A DNA stretch of 62,732 nt, from the NCBI GenBank assembly GCA_022787565.1, contig JALFVN010000050.1, forward strand, positions 1 to 62,732. Direction: 5' to 3'. Under the pieces are notes generated by a model. It saw only the letters and a program-made list of their open reading frames with translations. It had not been told where the DNA came from and searched no databases. Position 1 is the stretch's first letter, and the number at the start of each line of letters is the position of its first letter. Below, piece by piece: positions 38,847 to 48,038 of the stretch. The position numbers and the translations under genes were made by a program. The DNA is from Clostridiales bacterium (GTDB taxonomy: Bacteria; Bacillota; Clostridia; Oscillospirales; Oscillospiraceae).

Positions 38847-40508
38847 TCAGTTTGCCTCAATAATGGTGATGCGTCCCTGACCGTAGGGATCGGCGTACTC
38901 CTCACCCACGGTGCCGCCAAGCACGTTGACAATGTAGTTGATGAGCACCTGGTTATCGATCATCACGCTGTCCTGCAGGAACACGTTGTCGGCAAACATG
39001 GTGTAGCCGTCGCCGCAGTTCTTCAGCTTGTAGTTATGGCTGGCCAGGGTATAGGTCTTCTCCGGATCCAGAGGCTCGCCGCCAACGGTCACGTCCTTGA
39101 CCCGGCGCTCGCCGGTGACTTCCACAAACATGCCGTTCTCGTCAAGCTTCACGCTGGACTCCACATTCATGTCGATGGTATAGGCCATGCCGGAGACCTG
39201 GAGGAAGCCGCCGCTCTCGGCAGGCAGCTTGGAGCAGCCCAGCTCCAGAGCATCCAGGATCTCCTGTCCGGTGCATTCCACAACGCACATTTCGTTGCCG
39301 AAGGGATGGACGGCAATGATCTGGCCGTAGGTGATGTCCCCCGCGGGGATGTCTGCGCGGACGCCGCCGCCGTTGACGATGGCCACATCAGCGCCGGACA
39401 TGGCCCGGTAAGCGTCGGCGCACAGGTCACCCAGGTTGGTCTCGGTCACGCGGACGATACGCTCGCCGCTGGCGGGATCCTTGATGATCAGGTCAACGTC
39501 GGTGCTGGCCACTACGGTGTTCACCAGCTCCTCAAATTCCTCCTGGATGCCGCCCACAAATTCCTTCATGCCGTTGTCGCTGATGAGGGTGCTGGTCATG
39601 CTGCCGTCGTCCCTGATGGTCAGGCAGCCGATATAGGCAAGCTTGGTCTCGGTGGAGCTGAGGATGACTTCCTTGCCCTCCTTATTTTTGACCTTCTCAC
39701 ATTCGATCAGGGAGTGGGAATGGCCGTCCAGCACGGCGTCGATGCCGCTGGTGTTCACAATGACCTCGGAGGAAGTCCAGGGGGAGCAGTCCTCCTCGAT
39801 GCCCAGGTGGGCCATGGCGATGACGATCTGCGCTCCCTCAGCCCGGGCGGCGTCCACCGCAGACTGCACGGCGGTGTAGAGCTTCTCGCCGGTCTCATCC
39901 TGCATAAAGCCGTAGATGTAGTTTCCGTTGTCATCCTGGAAGTACTTGGGGGTGGAGGTGGTGATGGTCTTGGGCGTGGAGATGCCCACGAAGGCGATCT
40001 TTACGCCGGCCACGTCCTTGATCACATAGGGATCCAGAACGGTATTCCCGTCAGCGTCCACGAAGTTTGCGGACACATAGGGGAAGCTGGCCTTTTCAGT
40101 CAGCGCAAAGAACTGTTCCATGCCGTAGTCGAACTCATGGTTGCCGGGGGTGGCCACGTCGTAGCCTGCTTCGTTCATGATGTCGATGATGTACTCGCCG
40201 TTGGAAAGGGTGCCGATGGTGTCGCCCTGGACAGCGTCGCCGTTATCCACCAGGACAACGTGCTTACCCTGTGCCTGCAGCGCGTTTTTCACCGCAGCCA
40301 GTCCGGTATAGCCCAGGTTGTCGTCCACACCGCAGTGGACGTCGTTGGTGTAGAGGATAACGATGTCGTTATCCAGGCCCAGATAGGCGCTGTCTTCCGC
40401 CGGAGCGGCAGATTCTGCGGGGACGGGGGTCTCTGAGGGAGCTGCGGAGCCGCAACCGGCCAGCAGCAGCACAAGCACAAGTGCGAGTGCAAGGATTTTT
40501 CGCTTCAT
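38847..40508 (-). CDS. 5'-nucleotidase / 2',3'-cyclic phosphodiesterase lipoprotein (UshA-like)
   Basis: 553-residue exported lipoprotein with lipobox LLLAGCGS. The N-terminal metallophosphatase domain has IVILYTNDVHCGVDD, VDNGDAVQGD, TPGNHEFDYGMEQF and LDGHSHSLIE; the C-terminal 5'-nucleotidase domain starts ~residue 370 (NLGDLCADAYRAMSGADVAI). It probably hydrolyses extracellular nucleotides to nucleosides for salvage. The ATG at 40508 follows AGGAGG; an upstream in-frame start lacks a signal peptide context. The next gene, a divergent MFS carrier, may import the product (inference). Confidence 0.93.
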   Translation of the reverse strand: MKRKILALALVLVLLLAGCGSAAPSETPVPAESAAPAEDSAYLGLDNDIVILYTNDVHCGVDDNLGYTGLAAVKNALQAQGKHVVLVDNGDAVQGDTIGTLSNGEYIIDIMNEAGYDVATPGNHEFDYGMEQFFALTEKASFPYVSANFVDADGNTVLDPYVIKDVAGVKIAFVGISTPKTITTSTPKYFQDDNGNYIYGFMQDETGEKLYTAVQSAVDAARAEGAQIVIAMAHLGIEEDCSPWTSSEVIVNTSGIDAVLDGHSHSLIECEKVKNKEGKEVILSSTETKLAYIGCLTIRDDGSMTSTLISDNGMKEFVGGIQEEFEELVNTVVASTDVDLIIKDPASGERIVRVTETNLGDLCADAYRAMSGADVAIVNGGGVRADIPAGDITYGQIIAVHPFGNEMCVVECTGQEILDALELGCSKLPAESGGFLQVSGMAYTIDMNVESSVKLDENGMFVEVTGERRVKDVTVGGEPLDPEKTYTLASHNYKLKNCGDGYTMFADNVFLQDSVMIDNQVLINYIVNVLGGTVGEEYADPYGQGRITIIEAN

Positions 40509-40696
40509 TCTTCGTCCTCCTGAACAGTTTTTTTCCTTAAGGATTAAGGATAGCATCAGTATATCAGCCCTACGCGCATTTTTCAACCGGTACAGCGTTT
40601 TTTCCGGAAAGGGAAGCCAGGAGACCGCGCCTGCCCTTGTAATTGCCCTCCGCCGGTGCTATAATCGGCTGGCAATTTATCTTGGGAGGCACGGCA

Positions 40697-41872
40697 ATGG
40701 ATAAAAAAAAGCTTACCGGCGCGGCATACGCGCTGCTTCAGGGCTTTTACTGGATGGGTCTGGGCACGGCGATAGGCTATTGCGCTGTCTATCTTCAGGG
40801 CCGGGGCTACAGCAATTTGCAGCTTGGTCTGGTAATGGCTCTGGGCTATATTCTCAGTTTGCTGCTCTCCCCGGCCCTGGCCTCCCTTGTGGACAGTGCA
40901 AAGCGCGTGGGCGTTTTTTCTGTAAGCTGGGCACTGCTTCTTGCCCAGGCCCTCGCTCTGCTGCTTCTGATCCTGCTGCCGGGGCAAAGCATCGCGGTGT
41001 CGGCGCTGTATATGCTGTATATCTGCGCCTGCATCTGCGGCAACCCCATGCTCACTCAGCTGAGTATTGAGCTGAGCCGCCGGGGAAGGCCGGTGAATTA
41101 CGCGGCAGCCCGGGGCTTCGGCTCGATTTTCTACGCGGTGGGTGTACTGCTGCTGGGCCTGCTGGCCAAGCGCGTGGGCTCCTTTGTGCTGCCCTATGCA
41201 GGACTGGCCGTTCTGCTGTTTCAGGCCGCCGCGCTGTCTGCTCTGCGTCTTTCCGGCGTCCGGTCCGCCCTGCCCGCTGCCGGGAGCGGAAAAGCCGCCG
41301 TCTCTCTGGGCCGCTTTATTCGGGAAAACCGCCGTTTCTGCCTGCTGCTGCTGGGCACAGCCCTGATCTATTTCACCCATAACCTGACCAACAACTTCCT
41401 GATCAACGTGGTGCGCCATGTAGGCGGTGATACGGGCAGTATGGGGGCCCTCAGCTGCTTTATGGCGGTGCTGGAATTCCCCGTAATGCTGCTCTATAAC
41501 CGGCTGACCCGCCGTTTCCTCTGCGGCTCTGTGCTTCGGCTGTCTATCGTGTTTTTCGCGCTGAAGGCGCTGGCCATCGCCCTGGCGGGCAGCATGACCG
41601 GGCTTTATGCCGCCCACCTGCTCCAGATCTTCTCCTTTGCCCTGTTCACTCCCACCATGGTGCGCTATGTGAACCTGCACATCTCCGGCGCCGACTCCGC
41701 CAAAGGCCAGTCTCTGGCCTACAGCATGTCCACGCTGGGCTCTGTTTTTGCCTCTTTTCTGGGCGGACTGCTGTTCGACAGCATCAACATCCCCGCCGTG
41801 CTGTTCATCGGTGCCGCCGTCTCTGTTCTGGGCGCTCTCCTCTGCCAGTTCTGCATTGAGAAAGACGCCTGA
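40697..41872 (+). CDS. MFS transporter
   Basis: 391-residue carrier with about 12 membrane helices. The start MDKKKLTGAAYALLQGFYWM and early GYILSLLLSPALASLVDSAK are typical of the nucleoside/sugar-proton symporter-like MFS group, and the second half has NRLTRRFLCGSVLRLSI. The ATG at 40697 follows GGGAGG. Substrate is not readable. Its divergent position from a 5'-nucleotidase suggests nucleoside or phosphate-ester product uptake, but drug or sugar efflux is also possible. Confidence 0.85.
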   Translation: MDKKKLTGAAYALLQGFYWMGLGTAIGYCAVYLQGRGYSNLQLGLVMALGYILSLLLSPALASLVDSAKRVGVFSVSWALLLAQALALLLLILLPGQSIAVSALYMLYICACICGNPMLTQLSIELSRRGRPVNYAAARGFGSIFYAVGVLLLGLLAKRVGSFVLPYAGLAVLLFQAAALSALRLSGVRSALPAAGSGKAAVSLGRFIRENRRFCLLLLGTALIYFTHNLTNNFLINVVRHVGGDTGSMGALSCFMAVLEFPVMLLYNRLTRRFLCGSVLRLSIVFFALKALAIALAGSMTGLYAAHLLQIFSFALFTPTMVRYVNLHISGADSAKGQSLAYSMSTLGSVFASFLGGLLFDSINIPAVLFIGAAVSVLGALLCQFCIEKDA

Positions 41873-41884
41873 TCGCCCGTTTAT

Positions 41885-41958
41885 CTTCTTCACACTTCAT
41901 TTTCATGGCTCCCCTGAAAGGGGAGCCATGAAAGTGAAGAGTGAAGAGTGAAGAGGTA
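41885..41958. repeat. R4 repeat with a GC palindrome
   Basis: TTCACACTTCATTTTCATGG CTCCCC and GGGGAGCCATGAAAGTGAAG arms around TGAAA, then two GAGTGAAGA repeats. Located just after the MFS gene; may also stop its transcript. Confidence 0.7.
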
Positions 41959-41961
41959 ATG

Positions 41962-42055
41962 TAATAAATCCACCACGCCCGCAGGCATTTCACTCGCCGC
42001 AGGCGTATTTCACGCGCGATGCGCATTTCACAAATCCCGCATGGGATTTATTTCG
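41962..42055. repeat. Hairpin array (family R3), copy 3
   Basis: Short palindromes CGCCCGCAGGCA, CGCCGCAGGCG, GCGCGATGCGC and CCCGCATGGG joined by ATTTCAC spacers, followed by TTTCGTTGAAAAAAGCACCC, the same junction to a GCACCC-type terminator as at ssrA, in reverse order. Confidence 0.75.
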
Positions 42056-42058
42056 TTG

Positions 42059-42086
42059 AAAAAAGCACCCAAAAGGGTGCTTTTTT
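42059..42086. terminator. Terminator of GCACCC type
   Basis: AAAAAAGCACCC, loop AAAA, GGGTGCTTTTTT. Lies between the MFS gene (+) and the GT2-GtrA gene (-), usable by both. Confidence 0.85.
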
Positions 42087-42102
42087 CCTTGGGTGCTTTT
42101 TC

Positions 42103-43191
42103 TTATTTTTCCTTCTGTGAAAAAACCCATTCCCGCTGGATATTGTAGCTGATAAAGAACAGGCAGGTGTCCACCACGAATTTGATGATGGTGGCGACAA
42201 TGGGTACGGTGTTGGCAAACAGGTGGTTGATCAGCGTCACCAGACCGGCAGAGACCAGCATCTGGGGGATGCACAGACAGTAATAGCGGAGCATGGCCCG
42301 CTTATAGCTGCCCTTGTTGCCGAAAACCACGGCGTTGTTGGCGTTAAAGTTGGCAAAAGAGGAACAGACCCTTGCCACCACCGTAGAGAGAAGCTCCGCG
42401 TATTTCCCGGCCCAGCCGCCGAAAAAGCGGAACACCAGGTAAAACACCAGCAGATCGACCAGGGTGGAGCCGAACGAGCTCAAAAGGAATTTGAACATCA
42501 CCTTGAAGATGCGCCAGGAATCCTTGACGGCGTTATAGTGGGAGCTGTAGTCCTCCTCGTCGTACACGGTCTCGATGGGCTGCTCCACAAAGCCGATGCC
42601 CATGCGCTTCATCTGCAAGAGCATGTTGGTCTCATACTCAAAGCGTTCTCCCTCGATGGCGCAGAAGCGCTCCAGGCAGGCGCGGGGAATGGCCCGCAGG
42701 CCGGTCTGGGTATCGGAGAGCTTGATGCCATAGCAGATGCGGAAAAGCCGGGAAGTGGTGCGGTTGCCCGCCACACTGCGGGGCGGCACGCCGGGCAGGG
42801 AGAAATCCCGGCAGCCCATGACCACCTTGTCCCTCTCGTTCAGCATCCTCTCGCCGCAGGCTATGATATCTTTCAGCAGGTGCTGGCCGTCCCCGTCGAT
42901 GGTGACCACGCCCTTTACCTCCGGCAGCTTTTCCAGCACGTAGGCAAAGGCGGTTTTCAGCGCGCGGCCCTTTCCCTTGTTCACCCCGTGGTGCAGCACG
43001 TGGCACTGGGGGTATTTCTCTGCTTCATCGAACCAGTGCATATGCTCGCTGTCGCTGCCGTCGTCCACGATCACGATATGTTCAAAGCCGTTCTCCGCAA
43101 GCCCGTCCACCACGCCTTTGAATTTGTGATCCGGGTTCAGGGAGGGGAGAACGATTGCAAGAGCCTCCTGACAGCTTTGTCCTTCTGTCAT
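42103..43191 (-). CDS. Family 2 glycosyltransferase fused to a GtrA-like membrane domain
   Basis: 362-residue protein. Residues ~10-235 are a GT2 domain like polyprenyl-phosphate mannosyl/glucosyltransferase, with HIVIVDDGSDSEH, the donor motif VVTIDGDGQHLL and GLRAIPRACLERF. Residues ~240-362 hold four helices of GtrA type (SSFGSTLVDLLVFYLVFRFF, SFANFNANNAVVFGNK, IIKFVVDTCLFFISYN). Such proteins make a lipid-phosphate sugar and help move it across the membrane. It ends the operon of glycosidase/anchored-protein modules, 14 bases after the last one. Confidence 0.92.
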   Translation of the reverse strand: MTEGQSCQEALAIVLPSLNPDHKFKGVVDGLAENGFEHIVIVDDGSDSEHMHWFDEAEKYPQCHVLHHGVNKGKGRALKTAFAYVLEKLPEVKGVVTIDGDGQHLLKDIIACGERMLNERDKVVMGCRDFSLPGVPPRSVAGNRTTSRLFRICYGIKLSDTQTGLRAIPRACLERFCAIEGERFEYETNMLLQMKRMGIGFVEQPIETVYDEEDYSSHYNAVKDSWRIFKVMFKFLLSSFGSTLVDLLVFYLVFRFFGGWAGKYAELLSTVVARVCSSFANFNANNAVVFGNKGSYKRAMLRYYCLCIPQMLVSAGLVTLINHLFANTVPIVATIIKFVVDTCLFFISYNIQREWVFSQKEK

Positions 43192-43205
43192 ATCTGTTTC
43201 CTCCC

Positions 43206-44315
43206 TTAATAGCTGGCGATGTCGGCAGCCTTCAGGCCGTCGTCCGTCCGGCTGATGATCAGCTTAAGATTGTTGGTTGTCTGTACAACGCCCTTCTGCC
43301 CGGTGGTATCCACCACGAAGGTCAGATCAGCAAAGTAGTTGCCGCCGCCCAGGTTCATGGCGCTGTTGAGGGTGATGGACAGAATGTCGTCGCCCTTGCT
43401 GTGGGCATAATACTGCCCGGCGATGGTCTGATACAGCCGGGAATCCAGCTCGCTTCCGGGCACGATGTATTGCATGGCCTCCGCATAGTTGCCGTAGGCG
43501 TCGTGGTTGGTGTTGGACATGAACCAGACATAGGCCCTGATGAAATTCTCCGAAAGGGACTGGACCTCCGCCTTTTCCTGCTCGGTGCAGTTGTCGGCAA
43601 AGAAGCTCTCCAGATCCTGCCCCTCAGGAATCTGGGCGGTCTGCCCGTCCTTGTCCTTCAGCTCGAACTTCAGCTCTCCCAGAAAATTTTCCACATGATA
43701 GGTCACCATATAGGGCAGGTCAAAGCCCTCGCCGTAAAACTCCTCCAGCCGGGCATAGGGGGTCTTTTCCCCGGAAATGTAGGACTTGTCCAGGGCGTTT
43801 CCGGCGCAGTACACGGTCCAGCTGTCCGGCACGGTGATCTCCGCCGCAGGGGACACAAGCCAGCTGAAATCCATCTCCTCCTCCGCCACACTCCAGGGGG
43901 AGAAGCCGAAAGCGGGATCTTCCTCCTTGGTCAGCGTCACGGTGCCCAGCTTTCTGCCGTCCAGGCTCAGCACATAGACGGCTCTGTTTTCACTGCTCTC
44001 GGCGCTCTTTTTGGCGTAGCTGAGCTTGCCTTCCATAGCCTTGAGGATACAAGCGTAGCTGTCCTCCTCGGTCTGCACCTTGTGATTCAGCGTGGCCACA
44101 AAGTCCGCGGCCAGGGCCCTGATGTGCCCGTCGTCCAGATTCTGAACATACTCGTCCATGGTCTTGTTGGGGCGGGACTGCTCGTATTCATCCATAAAGG
44201 TCCACAGCAGCCGCAGGCCCACCGCGCAGATCAGCACAAAGACCAGGGCATAGACCAGCATGCCCAGAGCGAAGTTGGCGCCGGAGCTTCTTTTTTTCCT
44301 TTTTCTCTCAGCCAT
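43206..44315 (-). CDS. Membrane-anchored partner protein, copy B
   Basis: 369-residue protein with a basic start (AERKRKKRSSG), one helix at residues ~14-36 and a large outside domain. It is a paralogue of the protein at 45441-46583: both share DEYEQSRPNKTMDEYVQNL-like and ...YEASRPTSTMNVYVQGL-like segments after the helix, WSVAEEEMDFSW/WIVYSEEFDFTG, a VTVPDSWTVY/VTVPNSYTV block and similar ends. I do not recognise the family. It overlaps the upstream glycosidase gene by 8 bases. The pairing repeated twice implies a functional complex with the glycosidase (inference). Confidence 0.8.
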   Translation of the reverse strand: MAERKRKKRSSGANFALGMLVYALVFVLICAVGLRLLWTFMDEYEQSRPNKTMDEYVQNLDDGHIRALAADFVATLNHKVQTEEDSYACILKAMEGKLSYAKKSAESSENRAVYVLSLDGRKLGTVTLTKEEDPAFGFSPWSVAEEEMDFSWLVSPAAEITVPDSWTVYCAGNALDKSYISGEKTPYARLEEFYGEGFDLPYMVTYHVENFLGELKFELKDKDGQTAQIPEGQDLESFFADNCTEQEKAEVQSLSENFIRAYVWFMSNTNHDAYGNYAEAMQYIVPGSELDSRLYQTIAGQYYAHSKGDDILSITLNSAMNLGGGNYFADLTFVVDTTGQKGVVQTTNNLKLIISRTDDGLKAADIASY

Positions 44316-45444
44316 TGGCGCTCGCCCCCTCTTTCAGAACCAGGAATGTGGTAGGCACCGGACGGATACCCACAACGGAGGCGCAGTTATTCACATAGCC
44401 GCCGTCAAACCACATCAGGGAGGAGGAGCCGCCGTCCAGATTGCAGGCGTTCACCGCGCCGTATTCCAGCATGATGTCCACCAGATCCTGATAGGTGGCG
44501 CCCATACTGATGACCTGCCGGCCGTCGATGACCAGCAGCAGCACCGCGCCGTCAGAGCGCTGGCCGATGGCCGTGCGGGGATTCAGGCCGCTGCCCAGAC
44601 TGTCCGGGTCGACGGGCTCGCCGTTGGACACAAGGACCGGGCCGAAGCAGACCCCGTAGCGGATGTCCTTTTCCTTGATCTCCGCCACGGTGGGCCGGCC
44701 CACATGCATGATGTAATTGCTGTCAAAGCCCACAAAGCCGCCGCCCTGGCCGTAGCCGGAGCCGGAGTAATACACCTGTCCGTCCACCACCACAAGGGAG
44801 TCGGGGATGCTGCCGTCGCCCATGCCGCCCTCGTCCTCAAAGCCGCCGGCGTTGATGCCCGCCACGGCGTCGAACTTTTTCACCATTTGCTCCACGGTGT
44901 AGGCTTCCCTGCCGTAGCTGGAGGGGACGCTGCCCATGATGACCCGGGAGGGGTCCAGAACCACCATCATAAAGCCGGAGAAGCCCTCGCCTTTTACCGG
45001 CTGGAGGATGATGCCGTCGCCGTCCTCGTCCACCAGGCCCCAGGCGTCGGCGCTGCTCTGGCCGCCGCTCTCCGGGGAGGTAGTTTCGGTGTTGATGTTG
45101 ATGAGGGAGGTGTCCGTCTCCACATAGTCCACATCTTTTTTGGACGACTCGATCTGGGCGATCTCCTCTTCGCTAAAGAAGAGGTTTGCCAGAAAGCCGA
45201 TGGCGCTGGTCTCCCGCACGGACATGACGAACAGATCCCGCGCCGTGGGCGAGGGGCCCTTGGCCACCACATACATCACCCCGTAGAGCAGCATGGCCAC
45301 CAGCAGCACGGTCTCCATCAGCACCAGCACTGTCCGGAAAAATATTGCAAAGATCCTTTTAATGGCAGAGGGCTTTTTCTCCCTGCCCCATTCAGGCCCA
45401 AGGTCTTCCGGCCTTGCGTCCCTTCTCCCCTCGCTTCTGCTCAC
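44308..45444 (-). CDS. Phosphodiester glycosidase (NAGPA/DUF2233-like), membrane-anchored, copy B
   Basis: 378-residue protein with one N-terminal helix (residues ~28-52, AIFFRTVLVLMETVLLVAML) and an outside phosphodiester glycosidase domain related to the human uncovering enzyme. Visible motifs are NAGGFEDEGGMGD, NPRTAIGQRSDGAVLLLVID and NACNLDGGSSSLMWFDGGYV, shared with copy A. The family removes sugar from phosphodiester-linked sugars and occurs in exopolysaccharide loci. It overlaps its neighbours by 4 and 8 bases, so the operon is translationally coupled. Confidence 0.88.
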   Translation of the reverse strand: MSRSEGRRDARPEDLGPEWGREKKPSAIKRIFAIFFRTVLVLMETVLLVAMLLYGVMYVVAKGPSPTARDLFVMSVRETSAIGFLANLFFSEEEIAQIESSKKDVDYVETDTSLININTETTSPESGGQSSADAWGLVDEDGDGIILQPVKGEGFSGFMMVVLDPSRVIMGSVPSSYGREAYTVEQMVKKFDAVAGINAGGFEDEGGMGDGSIPDSLVVVDGQVYYSGSGYGQGGGFVGFDSNYIMHVGRPTVAEIKEKDIRYGVCFGPVLVSNGEPVDPDSLGSGLNPRTAIGQRSDGAVLLLVIDGRQVISMGATYQDLVDIMLEYGAVNACNLDGGSSSLMWFDGGYVNNCASVVGIRPVPTTFLVLKEGASANG

Positions 45445-46583
45445 TGAGAATCCTCCGAATCATTCTTGTACTTGCTCAGTTCCGCCACCCGCAGGTCACT
45501 CATATCGCCCCGGACGTCCACCACGATCATGCGCATGTGGTTTTCCTGATCCTCTTCCCCGTTCCGGCCCCAGACGGTAAAGTCGGAGCTGAAATCACAG
45601 AGGTACACACCGCCGCCGAAGCTGACGGCGGTGTTGAGGATGGTCTGGTTCACCCGCATATTGTTGGAGTGGACATAGAACAGACCGTCCTGGGCCGCCT
45701 TCATGCGGAATTCCAGGTCGCTGCCCTTGAGAATATAACCGGACAGACGGTCGGCATACACGGTGGCCGGGTCGTCGCCCACGGCGGCCATGTAATATTG
45801 ATAGCGTTCGGCAAAGCGCTCTGTAAAGTCAGTGAGTCTTTCCAGCTCCTCGCCGCTACAATTGTTCAGAAACTGCTCCTCACCCCGGGTCTCATCCACC
45901 TGGAATTCGGCGCCGCTACTGTCGTAGACCACCGGCTCCATCTGTCCGAAAAGGTGGTCATAGCGGTAAGTCACCATAACGGGCAGCTGGTCGTAGGAGC
46001 CGTAGTAATCCTCCAGAAGGCTGAAATGGATGGGCTCACCCACGATATATTCCTCACCCAGCTCCACGCCGTTGAGGGTGACGGTATAGCTGTTGGGCAC
46101 CGTGACCTCCACAGTGGAGTAGAGCCCGGTGAAATCAAACTCTTCACTGTAAACGATCCAGGGCAGCATGCCGTGCTTGACCTGGCCGGCCTGGCTGCTG
46201 TCCTCCACCAGCGTGACCTTGCCGATGATCTTGTCGCCGCAGAGCAGGGAGTAATTGATCTGATCGGTGCTGCCGCCGCTGGCCGTGCGGGCATAGCTGA
46301 TGCCCTGATTCAGCATCTCCCTGACCACCTGGGCGCAGTCCTCGTCGGACTGGACCTCGTGGGGCATCTCGGTAATGGTTTGGGCGATCTGGTCGCTCCA
46401 GAGATTTTCGTTCAGCCCCTGCACATAGACGTTCATGGTGCTGGTGGGCCGGGAAGCCTCATACTCTTTGGCAAAGCCCCAGAGCCAGACCATCAGAAAA
46501 GCAATGGCGGCCAGCGCCACAAGGACGTAGATCAGCAGAGCCAGGAAATAACCCAGGCCGCTCTTTTTCTTCTTTTCCATCAT
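45441..46583 (-). CDS. Membrane-anchored partner protein, copy A
   Basis: 380-residue protein with a Lys-rich start (MEKKKKSG), one membrane helix (LGYFLALLIYVLVALAAIAF) and a ~340-residue outer part. Paralogous to 43206-44315 with the same order of blocks, and equally placed just after a glycosidase gene. The start ATG shares one base with the upstream stop (TGATG). A beta-rich central part (VTVPNSYTVTLNGVELGEEY) recalls a small carbohydrate- or protein-binding fold, though I cannot name it. Its function is unknown. Confidence 0.8.
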   Translation of the reverse strand: MMEKKKKSGLGYFLALLIYVLVALAAIAFLMVWLWGFAKEYEASRPTSTMNVYVQGLNENLWSDQIAQTITEMPHEVQSDEDCAQVVREMLNQGISYARTASGGSTDQINYSLLCGDKIIGKVTLVEDSSQAGQVKHGMLPWIVYSEEFDFTGLYSTVEVTVPNSYTVTLNGVELGEEYIVGEPIHFSLLEDYYGSYDQLPVMVTYRYDHLFGQMEPVVYDSSGAEFQVDETRGEEQFLNNCSGEELERLTDFTERFAERYQYYMAAVGDDPATVYADRLSGYILKGSDLEFRMKAAQDGLFYVHSNNMRVNQTILNTAVSFGGGVYLCDFSSDFTVWGRNGEEDQENHMRMIVVDVRGDMSDLRVAELSKYKNDSEDSQ

Positions 46584-47701
46584 CAGGCCCCCTCCTTTCT
46601 CACCAGGAAGCAGGTAGGCAGCGCCCGGGGCGTGGTGGCGGAGTTATTTACATATTCCCCGTCGAACCACATGGCCGTGGAAGAGCCGCCGTCCAGATTG
46701 CAGGCGTTCACCGCGCCGTAGTCCAGCATGATCTCGGTCAGATCCGCATATGTAGCCCCGGCGCTCTGGGCCTGCCGCCCGTCGATGACCAGCATCAGCA
46801 CCGCGCCGTCCGCCCGCTGGCCGATGGCTGTACGGGGATTCATGCCCGTAATGATGCCCGTGGCATCCACCGGCATCCCGTTGGCCACAAGGACGGGGCC
46901 GTAGGTAAAGGTGACGCCGTCCCGGATATTGCTGGCGTGGGCGTCCTCGGCGTTCATGTAGCCGATGTGGAGGATGCCTGCCTCGTCAAAGCCGATGAAG
47001 CAGTCCGTGCCGGAGTATTCGTTGTAATACACGCCCTCGGACACGGTAAGGCCGGTGGGGTCACCGCCCAGGCCGCCGCCGCCGTCGTCATAGAAGCCGC
47101 CGCCGTTGATGCCTCCGATGGCGTCGTATTTCAGGCACATGCCCTCCACGCTGAGTCCGGAGCCGCCGAAGTTGTTGGGCTTGCCCACAAAGACCCGGCT
47201 GGGATCCTGCACGATCATCATATAGCCGTTGCAGAGCTTTTTCACTACCTGGTCGATGATGATGCCGTCGCCGTCCTCGTCCACCAGACCGTAGTCCATA
47301 GCTGCGGGAGCGGAGCTATCCTGCCCTTCCGTGCCTGTCTGTCCCTGGCTGGGGATGTTGATGAGGGAGGTATCCATCTCCTCAGCCCGCTGGCTGGTGT
47401 TGCGGGTTTTGATCTCCGCCACTTCCTCGTCAGACAGGAAGATATTGGCCATAAAGCCGAAACGGCGGGTCTCCAGCATGGTCATCACAAAGGTGTCCCG
47501 CAGCGCGGGCGAGGGCCCCTTCACCAGCACATATTCCACGCCCAGGCCGGCAATGCCGATGAGAATGAACGTGGTCAGAACAAAGCCCAGAACCCTGTTG
47601 ATGATGCCGATGGCCTTTTCCTGCCGTGCCTCCTTGCCGGAGGCTGTCGCTTCCTCCATATTTTCCGAAGGAGCGGGGGTATACTTTTCTTTTACCTTCA
47701 C
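46583..47701 (-). CDS. Phosphodiester glycosidase (NAGPA/DUF2233-like), membrane-anchored, copy A
   Basis: 372-residue first gene of the coupled operon, GTG start with GAAGGTG upstream. A 33-residue cytoplasmic start is followed by one helix (VLGFVLTTFILIGIAGLGVE) and the glycosidase domain: GGINGGGFYDDGGGGLGGDP, NPRTAIGQRADGAVLMLVID and NACNLDGGSSTAMWFDGEYV. The two copies in this operon align along the whole length, so a two-gene block was probably duplicated. Likely acts on phosphodiester sugars in surface glycans (inference). Confidence 0.88.
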   Translation of the reverse strand: MKVKEKYTPAPSENMEEATASGKEARQEKAIGIINRVLGFVLTTFILIGIAGLGVEYVLVKGPSPALRDTFVMTMLETRRFGFMANIFLSDEEVAEIKTRNTSQRAEEMDTSLINIPSQGQTGTEGQDSSAPAAMDYGLVDEDGDGIIIDQVVKKLCNGYMMIVQDPSRVFVGKPNNFGGSGLSVEGMCLKYDAIGGINGGGFYDDGGGGLGGDPTGLTVSEGVYYNEYSGTDCFIGFDEAGILHIGYMNAEDAHASNIRDGVTFTYGPVLVANGMPVDATGIITGMNPRTAIGQRADGAVLMLVIDGRQAQSAGATYADLTEIMLDYGAVNACNLDGGSSTAMWFDGEYVNNSATTPRALPTCFLVRKEGA

Positions 47702-48038
47702 TTTAGCACCTTCACTTTGTTCGATCGTATTGATTCATCTGTCAGCCCTATTGCGCCCTGTGCGCAATAAGCGTTTATACATTTTAGCATATCAGGCCGT
47801 TCAGGACAAGGTTATTTTAGATTTATTAAGAAATTAGTCTTATTTTTCCATATTGTTTCCGTCTGGACCGGTGCAAAAAAGATGAACAAAGATGAAGTCA
47901 AGGCAAAGGCTCCCCTTACACAAGGGAGCCTTTCGCCTCCCAAAACTGCGGCAATGTTCCGGGCTGCAATCGCAGGGGTCGGCGTCCCCGACGGCCCGTG
48001 TTAAACACAGTCGGAACCAAAAAAAGCGAAGAGGGCTG
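47702..48038. other. Intergenic region upstream of the glycosidase operon
   Basis: No gene seen. Around 47780-47880 it is AT-rich and may hold the operon promoter, but no clear box pair stands out. GGCTCCCCTTACACAAGGGA with GCC at 47908-47932 is a palindrome, and GGTCGGCGTCCCCGACGGCC at ~47979 is an R2 relative. A hairpin overlapping the glycerate kinase stop (CGAAGAGGG / CCCTCTTCG) is its likely terminator. Confidence 0.5.
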
